Source: Pseudomonadota bacterium (lineage in GTDB: Bacteria; Pseudomonadota; Alphaproteobacteria; Rhizobiales; Hyphomicrobiaceae). From it: a DNA stretch of 64,000 bases. Both the position numbers and the translations under genes were made by a program. Under the pieces are notes generated by a model that searched no databases, had not been told where the DNA came from, and was given only the letters and a program-made list of their open reading frames with translations. The stretch spans positions 8,329 to 72,328 of the forward strand of contig JAEXXM010000019.1 of NCBI GenBank assembly GCA_023405815.1. Direction: 5' to 3'. Shown piece after piece: positions 20,141 to 29,500 of the stretch (position 1 is the first letter of the stretch; every line of letters begins with the position of its first letter).

Positions 20141-20343
20141 GTATGCGCCAGTGTCTATAATATATCGTGGCGGGCTGCGAGCCCGCAGATATGGGCCACA
20201 GGCGCCGGTACGAAATCCCGCCGGGCCCGTTTTTCCCCAGCCATCCGTCGTCACCGGGCTAGAGGGCGTCCGCTCCCCTTGCGAAAAGTAAGCTTCGCGC
20301 GCCCGCGGGCGGGCGTGCACCCGCTGAACGTCGAAGGGGGCCC

Positions 20344-21429
20344 ATGCGCATACTGTTCATAAACAAGACGCGGGCTGGCGAATATCGGCCGTTCGATTTC
20401 AAGACTTTTGAAGGGATGCGCGGGGCCGAGCGGACGGTGCTTTGCCTCGCCGATGCGCTCGGGCGGCGCGGGCACGATGTGGTCATAACGTGCCCGGGTG
20501 CCGGCAACGCGACGCGTGCTGGCAACTTCACCATATCCGACCCGCCGGCGGCGCTGTCGCGCGACTATGACATCGCCATCAGCAACAACTTCGCGAAGGC
20601 GTTCGACGATCTGCCAGGGGCACCCGTCAAGGTGGTGTGGACACACAATCCGGGCTTCGTGTGGTCGCACATCAAGGCTGACCTCCTGGCGAAGGCACGG
20701 CATCGGCCGCACCTCGTTCATCTGTCGCGCTACACGCTGGAGCGCTCCTGGTATCTGCCGCGCTCGGGGCAGACGATCATCCGCCACGGCATGCCGTCGG
20801 AGCTGATCGCAGCGCGCCAACAGAGGAGCGCTCCGCCGCCTCCGGTCGCGGTGTTCTCGTCCTACGCCGGGCGTAATCTAAGCAGGGTCATCAGAGCCTG
20901 GCGCGATCTCGTGCATCCGCGGGTGCCCGCTGCCCGCCTGCTCGTCACGTCCGAGGTGCAGCCGAAGCATATCGGCGGCGCTTCGGCGGCAGACCTTGCG
21001 GCGGGCAATATAGAGATCATCGGCACGCAGCCATGGGAACGGCTCATGGCGCTGCTGCGCGAGGCTCGCGTGTTCATCGCTCCCGGACACTGGCAGGAAA
21101 CGTTCAACCTGCTCTCGGTGGAGGCTGCCGCATGCGGCGTGCCGACGGTGACGATGGGCATTGGGGCGCTCGGCGAGCGCGTTCAGCACGACGCGACCGG
21201 GCTCATCGCAACCTCGGAGGCCGGGATGGGTGCCTCGATCGCGCGCATCCTACACGATGACGCGTTGTGGACGCGATATCATCGGGCCTGCCTAAAGCAC
21301 CCGGATCTCGCGTCCTGGGAGCAGCGGGCCGAAGAGTGGGAACGGTACCTCGAGGATCTGTGCAGCAGCCGTGAAGGGCGCTACGGTGCAATCGACGCCA
21401 CGGCCCCGGCGCGGACGAGCACTTCCTAG
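20344..21429 (+). CDS. Glycosyltransferase (GT-B fold, GT4-like)
   Basis: A 361-residue cytoplasmic protein. The N-terminal Rossmann-like half opens MRILFINKTRAGEYRPFDF with GAERTVLCLADALGRRGHDV. The C-terminal half has the nucleotide-sugar motif FIAPGHWQETFNLLSVEAAA, in which the ETFNLLSVEAA part matches the GT4 EX7E pattern. It probably transfers a sugar in polysaccharide or LPS synthesis. GAAGGGGG precedes the ATG. It is monocistronic, between tRNA-Arg and a convergent GT25 gene. Confidence 0.85.
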   Translation: MRILFINKTRAGEYRPFDFKTFEGMRGAERTVLCLADALGRRGHDVVITCPGAGNATRAGNFTISDPPAALSRDYDIAISNNFAKAFDDLPGAPVKVVWTHNPGFVWSHIKADLLAKARHRPHLVHLSRYTLERSWYLPRSGQTIIRHGMPSELIAARQQRSAPPPPVAVFSSYAGRNLSRVIRAWRDLVHPRVPAARLLVTSEVQPKHIGGASAADLAAGNIEIIGTQPWERLMALLREARVFIAPGHWQETFNLLSVEAAACGVPTVTMGIGALGERVQHDATGLIATSEAGMGASIARILHDDALWTRYHRACLKHPDLASWEQRAEEWERYLEDLCSSREGRYGAIDATAPARTSTS

Positions 21430-21487
21430 AAGATTGCTGCTAGGCGCTGCTCGCTGGAGTGCCGATCCGCAAAACCAGCGCGCCGAT

Positions 21488-22435
21488 CTACTGGCCCGCC
21501 AGCCCTTCCGCCGGGCGCGGGCTAGTGCCGCCAAGCCCCAATTTCTGCATGATCGGTCCGAGGTGCAATGTCTTGGCGAGGCGGTGTGCAACGTTGCGGG
21601 TTGCGCACGTTGCCCAGGTCACGGGGCCGAGCTTTCTGACGTTGAAGAGCACGCCGCTCGGCGTATGAAGCGGATTTCCGGTCCAACAGTGGCGCGAAGG
21701 TATCGGCAAGCCGCGACGGAGCCGCGAGTGATCACCGAGGTGATGAATGGCGGATTCAAATCCTTCGGCATGAATGAAGCACGGCGTGACGCCGTAGATC
21801 TCGAGGCCAAAGCGCCAGGGCTGACGGAAGTCGGTATCGATCGGCCAATATCGCTTCATCGGCTTGAGGAACTTCTGTGCGCCCGATCGGCTGACCAGAT
21901 ATCCGGTCGTAGTCTCGGGCACGCGCGAGAAGCGGATCAGGCGGCGGTTATCGTCGAGGTCAGCGATGACTTTGACGGCGCGGTTGGTTTCGCGACAGAA
22001 GTGGACGAGATCCCAGCCCTTCGGCACGGTCCTCAGAATGTCGGCAAGCGTCTTGGTCGTGTCCGCGGGCAGGACGGCGTCATCCTCGAGAATGAGCGCA
22101 TAGTCGAGGTCACGGTCGACGATCATCTGCATCGCAACGAGGTGACTGGCGTAGCAGCCGACCTCGCCCGGCTTGAGCTTGGAGTGGAGCTTCTCGCCTT
22201 CGAAGAAGAAGCTGCGGAACTGCGCGGGAACGGCGAGGCCCTCGACGCCGGGCACGCGCTCTGCGGGTAGCTCCGCCGCAGCAAGGTATGCGCAGACCGA
22301 CTCGCGCCGGCCGTGGTCGCAGTCCCTGTTGATATAGAACGTTGGGACCGAATTAGGTGCGCTTCTCGCGGCAGCACCGGTGGACGCTGCGTTGATCGAC
22401 ACGCCGCTCTCAGGCGACGTACGCGACAAGACCAC
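21488..22435 (-). CDS. Glycosyltransferase family 25 protein (LPS-type)
   Basis: A 315-residue protein. PTFYINRDCDHGRRESV near residue 31, GEVGCYASHL, and DYALILEDDAVLP (containing the acidic EDDA site) are GT25 signatures; CxSHLxxxxxI and the EDDA motif are shared with LgtB/Lex2B-type galactosyltransferases. It is likely to modify lipopolysaccharide or another surface glycan. The start is GTG at 22435 with weak support; the N-terminal 28 residues are Ser/Ala-rich and dispensable for the domain. It is convergent with the GT4-like gene. Confidence 0.85.
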   Translation of the reverse strand: MVLSRTSPESGVSINAASTGAAARSAPNSVPTFYINRDCDHGRRESVCAYLAAAELPAERVPGVEGLAVPAQFRSFFFEGEKLHSKLKPGEVGCYASHLVAMQMIVDRDLDYALILEDDAVLPADTTKTLADILRTVPKGWDLVHFCRETNRAVKVIADLDDNRRLIRFSRVPETTTGYLVSRSGAQKFLKPMKRYWPIDTDFRQPWRFGLEIYGVTPCFIHAEGFESAIHHLGDHSRLRRGLPIPSRHCWTGNPLHTPSGVLFNVRKLGPVTWATCATRNVAHRLAKTLHLGPIMQKLGLGGTSPRPAEGLAGQ

Positions 22436-22862
22436 TTGTACCCCCAGACCCTGTGATCGACCCGGCCCTCTTTTACCACTCCAATAATGCTCATACGAGG
22501 GCGAATCACCTGTAATCTCGCCAGGGCTGATCGGGGGCGGTGGTCAACAGGCTTGGCAAGGTTTCTGTGCACAAACCTGGGTATGCGGGGATTATGGTTT
22601 TTGCGCACTCGCTGCTGCGGCGTCCCCGTCCTAGGGCTCAAATGAGGGCGGCCCATTGGGGGAAATCGAAAGATGCACGGCATTGCCAACAGCTATTTTG
22701 CGACGTTTTTTACACCGCGGGCGATGATCTGGAACATCAGAACGCTGGGCTTTTCCTGCTGGGTGAAGTGCCTCGCACTGAATATGCGTCTTGCGATCGT
22801 GGAGCAGCGCCGCGGCTTCGCCGGCATGGATCGCAGCTTGCCATAGCAACTCCGCGCTCAGA
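22436..22862. other. Intergenic stretch with no supported gene
   Basis: About 430 bases. Frames crossing it have no recognisable domain and no ribosome-binding signal. An A/T-rich patch (TTTTGCGACG and TTTTTTACACC near 22690-22715) stands out. I see no terminator, repeat or tRNA. Confidence 0.4.
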
Positions 22863-23036
22863 CTATTTTTCGTCGCTATAGGGGAGCTCCCCATCGACGT
22901 AGGGGCGCACCTTGCGCCAGAGGCGATGATAGTCGTTGGCAAACTGACGCTGCTCGTCGACGTCGTCGGCAAGACGCGAGGCTTCGCGCAGCCGCTCCAT
23001 CTCCAACAACGCCTTCTCGACTTCCGATCTCGTCAT
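22863..23036 (-). CDS. Small charged protein (57 aa), unknown
   Basis: A 57-residue frame starting MTRSEVEKALLEMERLREAS and ending in DGELPYSDEK. The first ~45 residues are predicted as one or two amphipathic helices rich in Glu, Arg and Leu, so a coiled-coil interaction or regulatory role is possible. GGGAG lies eight bases before the ATG, and codon choice resembles the neighbours. It is too short for many gene finders. No family recognised. Confidence 0.6.
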   Translation of the reverse strand: MTRSEVEKALLEMERLREASRLADDVDEQRQFANDYHRLWRKVRPYVDGELPYSDEK

Positions 23037-23230
23037 GCGAGGCTCCCTCTCCGCAACCCCCGGGCGGGACCCGACATACGCGCCGACTATGAGAGATATA
23101 TCGTTGTTCGCATTCGGTTAACAACGCCGGCTCGCGAGTTGCGGTTCCCGTGCGCCCTGTGACGTGCGGCACAGTCGGAATTCGCTGCCGGCGCTAGGAT
23201 TTTCCATCGTGAGACGAATGGAGATCCAAA

Positions 23231-23335
23231 ATGCCTCTGTTCCTATTGCCGCAGCTTTACATGCAGATCGTGCTGGCGAGCATGGCGACCTTCTGCGACG
23301 TCGAGCTCGAACCCGTGGTGGATGCTGCTGAATGA
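23231..23335 (+). CDS. Possible small peptide (34 aa)
   Basis: ATG at 23231 preceded by GGAG (spacing about seven), then a hydrophobic 34-residue peptide starting MPLFLLPQLYMQIVLASMA and ending in an acidic tail. It could be a small membrane peptide. Evidence is only the ribosome-binding site and hydrophobicity, so it may be chance. Confidence 0.3.
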   Translation: MPLFLLPQLYMQIVLASMATFCDVELEPVVDAAE

Positions 23336-23446
23336 TCAAGTCCAGGCGGTGAGGTGGCGTCGCAGAATTGGCGAAGGCAGGGTTGTTTCACGCCAGCCAG
23401 CGGCTTAAAGAGGGCGACCCTCTAACGATCCTCTGGTGATCCTCCT

Positions 23447-23836
23447 ATGCCGCTCCTCTATTTCAACGTCCTCGAAGGGCGTAGCGACGCCGAGCTCAAG
23501 ACGATGCTCGATGCCGCGCATCGCGCGATGCTTGCGGCGTTCAAGGTGCCGGAGCGCGACCGCTATCAGCTCGTCACCGAGCGCAAGCCCTCGCGCATGA
23601 TCGTCGAGGACACGGGCCTCGGCTTCGATCGCAGCGACAAAGTCGTCGTGGTGCAGATGGTGAGCCGGCCGCGCGGCAAAGAGGCGAAGCAGGAATTCTA
23701 CCGGCTGCTCGTCGAAGAGCTGCAGAAGAGCTGCGGCATAGAGCCGAAGGACGTCATGGTCTCGATCGTCGAGAATACGGACGAAGACTGGTCGTTCGGC
23801 CTCGGTCGAGCCCAGTTTCTCGAAGGCGATCTCTGA
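23447..23836 (+). CDS. Tautomerase family protein
   Basis: A 129-residue protein that begins Met-Pro, giving the catalytic N-terminal proline after Met removal. Residues LLYFNVLEGRSDAELKTML and SIVENTDEDWSFGLG fit the longer tautomerase_2 (PF14552) group of the 4-oxalocrotonate tautomerase superfamily. A role in degradation of aromatic or halogenated compounds is possible. It is convergent with the tetR-like gene, the stops lying 9 bases apart. Confidence 0.85.
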   Translation: MPLLYFNVLEGRSDAELKTMLDAAHRAMLAAFKVPERDRYQLVTERKPSRMIVEDTGLGFDRSDKVVVVQMVSRPRGKEAKQEFYRLLVEELQKSCGIEPKDVMVSIVENTDEDWSFGLGRAQFLEGDL

Positions 23837-23845
23837 GGCCGTCGC

Positions 23846-24445
23846 TCAGCTCTTGGGCGCGTGCTCGGCAAGCATAGAACGCAGCATCTTGACGACACGC
23901 AGGGCAGGGCCGCTCGAGCAGCACTGGATCGAAATGCGCGCGCCTTCGAAGAGCAGAAACACCTCGTCGGCGAGCTGGTCGGGCTCGGCATAGCCGGCGT
24001 CGCGGAACAGGCCTACCAGCCGATCGCGCTTGCGGGTCTTGTAGTCGTCGATGATCTGCCGCGCGGGGTGGCCGATCTCGCGGAGCTCGACTGCGGCGTT
24101 GGCGATGGCGCAGCCGCGCTCGCCGCCATCGGTCAGCACCTTCTCGACGTGCTGCACCCAGCCCTCGAGCTGGGCGCCGGGGTCGCCCGGGTGCTCACGC
24201 GCGAGCTGCTCCCAGACGTCATCCCCCTCCTTGGCAAGCTGCGTCAGGTAGGCGGCGATCAGCTCGTCCTTGGAGCCAAAGTGCCGATAGAGGGTCATCT
24301 TGTTTGTTGCGGCGGCCTCGGCGATCGCCTCGACGCCGACAGCGCGGATGCCGTGGCTATAGAACAGCTTGCGGGCGGCGCTGAGGATTCGCTCGCGCGG
24401 CGGCGGCTGAGCCGGTTCTATCGTGCGGTTAATGGTGCTTACCAT
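23846..24445 (-). CDS. TetR/AcrR-family transcriptional repressor
   Basis: A 199-residue regulator. The N-terminal helix-turn-helix is RERILSAARKLFYSHGIRAV followed by TNKMTLYRHFGSKDELIAAY (about residues 17-62). The C-terminal ligand domain contains GGERGCAIANAAVELREIG, the pattern of the AcrR subgroup that binds small hydrophobic ligands. It is divergent from the azoreductase/RND operon, with two matching operator sequences in the 120-base gap. It very likely represses that operon and itself. Confidence 0.92.
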   Translation of the reverse strand: MVSTINRTIEPAQPPPRERILSAARKLFYSHGIRAVGVEAIAEAAATNKMTLYRHFGSKDELIAAYLTQLAKEGDDVWEQLAREHPGDPGAQLEGWVQHVEKVLTDGGERGCAIANAAVELREIGHPARQIIDDYKTRKRDRLVGLFRDAGYAEPDQLADEVFLLFEGARISIQCCSSGPALRVVKMLRSMLAEHAPKS

Positions 24446-24452
24446 GGCCCTC

Positions 24453-24481
24453 TTGACATAGGGTGTTACCGGTCAGTATAC
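24453..24481 (+). promoter_or_regulatory. Promoter of the azoreductase-RND operon
   Basis: A perfect TTGACA (24453-24458) is followed after 17 bases by GTATAC (24476-24481). The first operator repeat fills the spacer, so repressor binding would block RNA polymerase. The orientation is toward the azoreductase gene. Confidence 0.65.
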
Positions 24482-24503
24482 CAGTGCGCGTTACCGGTCA
24501 GTA
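24466..24503. promoter_or_regulatory. Two identical TetR-type operator half-palindromes
   Basis: TTACCGGTCAGTA occurs at 24466-24478 and again at 24491-24503, 25 bases apart. The second copy sits in GTTACCGGTCAGTAAC, an imperfect palindrome with GTTAC/GTAAC arms. One copy lies in the spacer of the divergent promoter and the other just downstream of its -10. This is the expected placement for sites of the adjacent TetR-like repressor. Confidence 0.7.
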
Positions 24504-24565
24504 ACACAGGTTCTCGAGCCTGTCAGGCCCCTTGTTTTGCACCGCACAAATCCGCGAGCTTCCCC

Positions 24566-25240
24566 ATGCAGTCAGCCAGTACAATCGACCATGGTCTGGA
24601 TACGGACGACGCCGGCGGCAACATTCTATGCCTGACGAGCAGTCCACGTCTCGACACGTCCTATTCCAGTCTTGTCGCAATGCGCGTCCTGAGGGAGCTG
24701 CGGCAAGTTTACCCGGATGCCACCGTCACGATTCGGGACCTCGCCCGCAACCCTCTTCCCCATATCGATGACGATTTCGTCACGGCGACGCGGTCGATCG
24801 CCGGCCCCAGGACGGAGCGCCAGCGGGCTCAGGTCGAGCGCTCCGATGCGCTGATCGACGAACTCGTGAACGCTGACGTGGTCGTTATCGCGGCGTCAAT
24901 GATCAACTTCGGAATTCCGTCGACGCTCAAGGCATGGTTCGATCATGTCGTGTGCCCTGGGCGGACCTACCGCTACACGGCCCATGGCTCACAGGGGCTT
25001 CTGCGGGGACGCCGGGCCATACTCGTCCTGGCGCGCGGAGGCATCTATTCCGCCGGCTCCTTGCGCGTTGACGAGCACGACGAAAGCTACCTGCGGTCGG
25101 TCCTTTCGTTCATGGGTATCACCGATGTGCAGACGGTTCTGCTCGAGGGAATGGCCCTCGGCCCCGAATTTGCAGAGCGGGCGGTCGATGCCGGGATGCG
25201 CCGTGCCGGTGCGGTCGCCGGGGTTCTGGCCAAGGCTTGA
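24566..25240 (+). CDS. FMN-dependent NADH-azoreductase (AzoR-like)
   Basis: A 224-residue flavodoxin-like-fold oxidoreductase. CLTSSPRLDTSYSS near residue 22 is the FMN phosphate-binding loop, and MINFGIPSTLKAWFDHV matches the conserved MYNFxxPSxLKxWxD segment. It reduces azo compounds or quinones with NAD(P)H in the cytosol. The N-terminal ~19 residues before NILCLTSS are extra compared with the usual start, and the ATG at 24566 has a weak ribosome-binding site. It is first in an operon with an RND efflux pair, 70 bases upstream of the adaptor. Confidence 0.88.
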   Translation: MQSASTIDHGLDTDDAGGNILCLTSSPRLDTSYSSLVAMRVLRELRQVYPDATVTIRDLARNPLPHIDDDFVTATRSIAGPRTERQRAQVERSDALIDELVNADVVVIAASMINFGIPSTLKAWFDHVVCPGRTYRYTAHGSQGLLRGRRAILVLARGGIYSAGSLRVDEHDESYLRSVLSFMGITDVQTVLLEGMALGPEFAERAVDAGMRRAGAVAGVLAKA

Positions 25241-25310
25241 AGCGTGGTCAACACAATCTGACGCCACCCTGGGAGCGCTTCATGCGCTCCCTCAGCTTGT
25301 CGAAACGGAT

Positions 25311-26510
25311 ATGATGCTGAGATCATTGTCTTCCCAGGTCGCTGTACCATTGGCGCTCGCTTCCCTCCTGGCTCTCGCGGGATGCGGAGAAGGGCAGAAG
25401 CCCGCGCAGGGTGCCGCGCCGCCGCCTCCACAGGTGAGCGTCGCCAAGCCGGTGCAGAAGCTCGTAACGGATCATGACGAGTACGTCGGTCGGTTCGTGG
25501 CCCTCGACTTCGTCGAGGTGCGCGCGCGCGTGTCGGGGTACCTTGAGAAGATCCACTTCAAGGACGGCCAGCTCGTCAAAGAAGGCGATCCGCTGTTCAC
25601 CATCGATCCGCGCCCATTCCGTGCGACGCTGGAGCAGGCGAAATCGGCTGTCGAGCAGGCGAAGGCCAATCTTGCCTTCGCCGAGAGCGACCTGAAGCGC
25701 GGCGAAAGTCTGCGTACCGGCACGACCATCACGCAGCAGGCGCTGGATCAACGCTTGCAGGCTTCGCGCGTCGCCGCGGCGGCGGTGACCTCGCAGGAGG
25801 CCGCCCTGCAGCAGGCCGAGCTCGATCTCAGCTTCACTGAGCTCAAGGCACCCATCTCCGGCCGGATCGGCGATCGGCGCGTGTCGGTCGGCAACCTCGT
25901 GTCGGGCGGCTCTTCGGGCAGCACGACGCTGCTCGCAACGATCGCCTCGATCGATCCCATCCGTTTCGAGTTCACGATGGATGAAGCGTCGTACCTTCGG
26001 TATTTGCGCATGGCCGGCGCCGCGGCATCGAGCGAGGCCGATCGCGGCATGACGCTGCCCGTGCGGCTGAAGCTCATCGACGAGGATGCCTACACGCACG
26101 AGGGCAAGATCGACTTCGTCGACAACGCAATCGATCGGTCCTCCGGCACCATTCGCGGGCGCGCTCTGTTTGCGAACGCCGACGGCAAGCTCACACCCGG
26201 CATGTTCGGGCGGGTGCAGATCGCGACCTCGGCGCCGACGGCAGCACTGCTCGTTCCCGACGCTGCCATCGCGACGGAACAGGTGAAGAAGTTCGTCTAC
26301 GTGCTCAATGGCGAGAACGTGGTGACGCCGAAGTACGTCACGCCGGGGCAGCTCATCGGCAACATGCGCGTCGTCGAAGGGCTCGATCCGAACGATACGC
26401 TTGTCGTAAATGGGCTGATGCGCGTGCGCCCCGGCATCAAGGTCGCGCCGCAGGAAGTCGCCGCTGATACCGGCGCGGCACCCAACACGGCCTCGATCCG
26501 CACCAACTAG
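25311..26510 (+). CDS. RND efflux periplasmic adaptor (membrane fusion protein)
   Basis: A 399-residue lipoprotein adaptor. The signal ends in LALAGC with lipidated Cys at about residue 25. Barrel-sandwich and alpha-hairpin regions follow: ARVSGYLEKIHFKDGQLVKE, then coiled coils ~100-170, then KAPISGRIGDRRVSVGNLV. It links the RND pump to an outer-membrane channel. Start ATG at 25311 (Met-Met). An outer-membrane TolC-like gene is absent from the operon, so a shared channel is likely. Confidence 0.93.
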   Translation: MMLRSLSSQVAVPLALASLLALAGCGEGQKPAQGAAPPPPQVSVAKPVQKLVTDHDEYVGRFVALDFVEVRARVSGYLEKIHFKDGQLVKEGDPLFTIDPRPFRATLEQAKSAVEQAKANLAFAESDLKRGESLRTGTTITQQALDQRLQASRVAAAAVTSQEAALQQAELDLSFTELKAPISGRIGDRRVSVGNLVSGGSSGSTTLLATIASIDPIRFEFTMDEASYLRYLRMAGAAASSEADRGMTLPVRLKLIDEDAYTHEGKIDFVDNAIDRSSGTIRGRALFANADGKLTPGMFGRVQIATSAPTAALLVPDAAIATEQVKKFVYVLNGENVVTPKYVTPGQLIGNMRVVEGLDPNDTLVVNGLMRVRPGIKVAPQEVAADTGAAPNTASIRTN

Positions 26511-26521
26511 AGCAGGGCGCG

Positions 26522-29500
26522 ATGCGAATATCGCACTTCTTCATCGACCGGCCGATCTTTGCCAGCGTCATCTCGGTGGTGTTCATCATCCTCGGCGTGG
26601 TGGCTGTATTCCGTCTGCCGATCGCACAGTATCCCGAGATCGCGCCGCCGGTGGTCAACGTCACCGGACAGTATCCGGGCGCCAGCGCCGAAGTCGTCGC
26701 TTCGACCGTCGTTGCTCCGCTGGAGCAGCAGATCAACGGCGTCGAGCACATGCTCTACATCTCGTCGAACTCAACGGCCGACGGGCGCTTCTCGATCTCG
26801 GTGACTTTCGACCTCGGTACCGATCTCGATACGGCGCAGGTGCAGGTCCAGAACCGCGTGGCGATCGCGCAGCCGCGCCTGCCCGGGGACGTGCGCAACA
26901 TTGGCGTGACGGTGGCGAAGGCGTCACCGGACCTGATGATGGTCGTGCATCTCTATTCGCCCGACCAGACGCGCGACACGCTGTTCATCTCCAATTATGC
27001 GAGCGTCAACGTCGTCGACGTCCTGAGCCGCATTCAAGGCGTCGGCTCGATCACCGTGTTCGGCAGCCGCGACTACTCGATGCGCGTGTGGCTCGATCCC
27101 GACCGGCTGCAGTCTCTCGGTCTCACGGCGAACGACGTCACGGCGGCGCTGCAGCGGCAGAACGTGCAGGTGGCGGCCGGCATTCTCAATCAGCCGCCGG
27201 TCGAGCAGCCGGGGGCCTTCCAGGTCTCGGTGCAGACGTTGGGGCGCCTGGCGGACCCCGCGCAATTCGGCGAGATCGTCGTCAAGCAAAGCAACGATGC
27301 CGTCGTGCGCCTCAAGGACGTGGCGCGCGTCGAGCTCGCGGCGCTCGACTACGGCGTGATCTCGTACCTCGACAAGAGTCCGGCAGTGGCGCTGGGCATA
27401 TTCCAGCTCCCGGGATCGAACGCGATCGACACGGCCGCCATGATCAAGGAGAAGATGGCGGAGCTGTCGAAGAGCTTCCCGGCCGGTCTCAAATACGACA
27501 TCGTCTACAACCCGACCGAGTTCATCCAGCAGTCGGTCGATGCCGTCGTGGAAACGATCCTCGAGGCCGTCGTGCTGGTCGTGCTGGTCGTCATCCTCTT
27601 CCTGCAGACCTGGCGCGCGGCAATCATCCCGATCGTCGCGATTCCGGTGTCGTTGATCGGCACCTTCTTCCTGATGGGGCTGTTCGGGTTCTCGCTCAAC
27701 AACCTGTCGCTGTTCGGCCTCGTGCTGGCGATCGGCATCGTCGTCGACGACGCCATCGTCGTGGTCGAGAACGTCGAACGGAACATGGCGAACGGCCTCA
27801 GTCCGCGCGAGGCCGCATATCGCACGATGGAGGAGGTGGGCTCGGCGCTGATCGCCATCGCGCTCGTGCTCAGCGCCGTGTTCGTCCCGACGGCGTTCAT
27901 CACCGGCATCTCGGGGCAGTTCTACCGGCAGTTCGCGCTGACCATCGCCGGCGCCACGGTGATCTCGCTCATCGTGTCGCTGACGCTGTCGCCGGCGCTG
28001 TGCGCCATGCTGCTCAAGCCGCACAGCGGGAGCCACAGGACGGCGTGGTACATGTGGCCGCTGAACGCGTTCTTCCGCGCGTTCAACTGGAGCTTCGACA
28101 AGATGTCGCTCGGCTACGGCTGGGCGGTCGGGCGGCTGGTGCGGCTCGCAGTCGTGATGCTCGTGATCTATGCGGGCGTCATCGCGTTCGGCATGAACGA
28201 GTTCCGCAAGACGCCGATAGGCTTCATTCCGGCGGTCGATGGCGGCTATCTCATCACGGTCACGCAGCTGCCGCCGGCGTCGTCGCTGTCGCGCACGGAC
28301 GCGGTGAACAAGCGCGCCGTGGAAATGGCACTGGAGACGCCCGGTGTCGCCCATGCGGTGAACTTCGTCGGCTTCTCGGGCGCGACGCGCACCAATGCGC
28401 CGAATGCGGGTGCCATCTTCGTCACGCTGAAGCCGTTCGAGGAGCGGGCGAAGGACCCGAACCAGTCGGCGCAGGCGATCCGGCAGGCGCTGCTTGCCAA
28501 GTTCTCGACCATCCAGGACGCGATGGTGCTGGTCGTCGCGCCGCCTCCGGTGCGCGGCATCGGCAGTGCGGGCGGCTTTCGCATGATGATCCAGGACCGC
28601 GGCGGCAACGGATCGGCGGCGCTGCAGCAGGCCACCATGGCGATGATGGTGAAGGCGAACCAGAGGCCGGGGCTGCAGCAGGTGTTCACGCTGTTCGAGA
28701 ACGCGACGCCGCAGCTCTACCTCGACATCGACCGAGTCAAGGCGCAGATGCTCGGCATCAACATCACCGACGTGTTCACGGCGCTGCAGACGTATCTGGG
28801 ATCGGCATACGTCAACGACTTCAACCTGCTTGGGCGCACGTTCCGCGTGACGGCGCAGGCAGACAGCCCGTATCGCCTCGACATCAAGGACATCCTCAAG
28901 ATCCGCGTGCGCAACTCGGCGGGCGAGACGGTGCCGCTCGGCAGCTTCACGACGGTGCACAACATCTCTGCACCCTCGCGCGTGCCGCGCTACAACCTCT
29001 ATCCGGCGGCCGAGCTCGACGGCTCGGCGGCGCCCGGATACTCCCAAGGCCAGGCGATCGACCTGATGCAGCAGATCGCGGCGGAGGTGCTGCCGCAGGG
29101 CTTCGGCTTCGAGTGGACCGAGCTCGCGTTCCAGCAGATCCGTGCCGGCGACACGGCAGCATTCGCGTTCGCGCTCGGCGTCGTGTTCGTGTTCCTCGTG
29201 CTGGCGGCGCAGTTCGAGAGCTTGACGCTGCCGTTAGCGGTCATCCTCATCGTGCCGATGAGCCTCATTGCCTCCATCAGCGGCGTCATCATGCGCGGGA
29301 TGGACAACAATATCCTGACGCAGGTGGGCTTCATCGTGCTCATAGGCCTCGCGGCGAAGAACGCCATCCTGATCGTCGAGTTCGCGGCGCAACTCGAGGA
29401 TACAGGGCGCACGAAGTTCGAGGCTGCGACCGAGGCTGCGCGGCTGCGCATGCGGCCCATCCTGATGACGTCGCTGGCGTTCATCCTCGGCGTCGTCCCG

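Noticed and set aside
26924..29047. A 707-residue open frame on the minus strand opposite the RND permease
   Set aside because: Its translation is dominated by Arg, His and Asp, has no domain and mirrors the RND gene codons.
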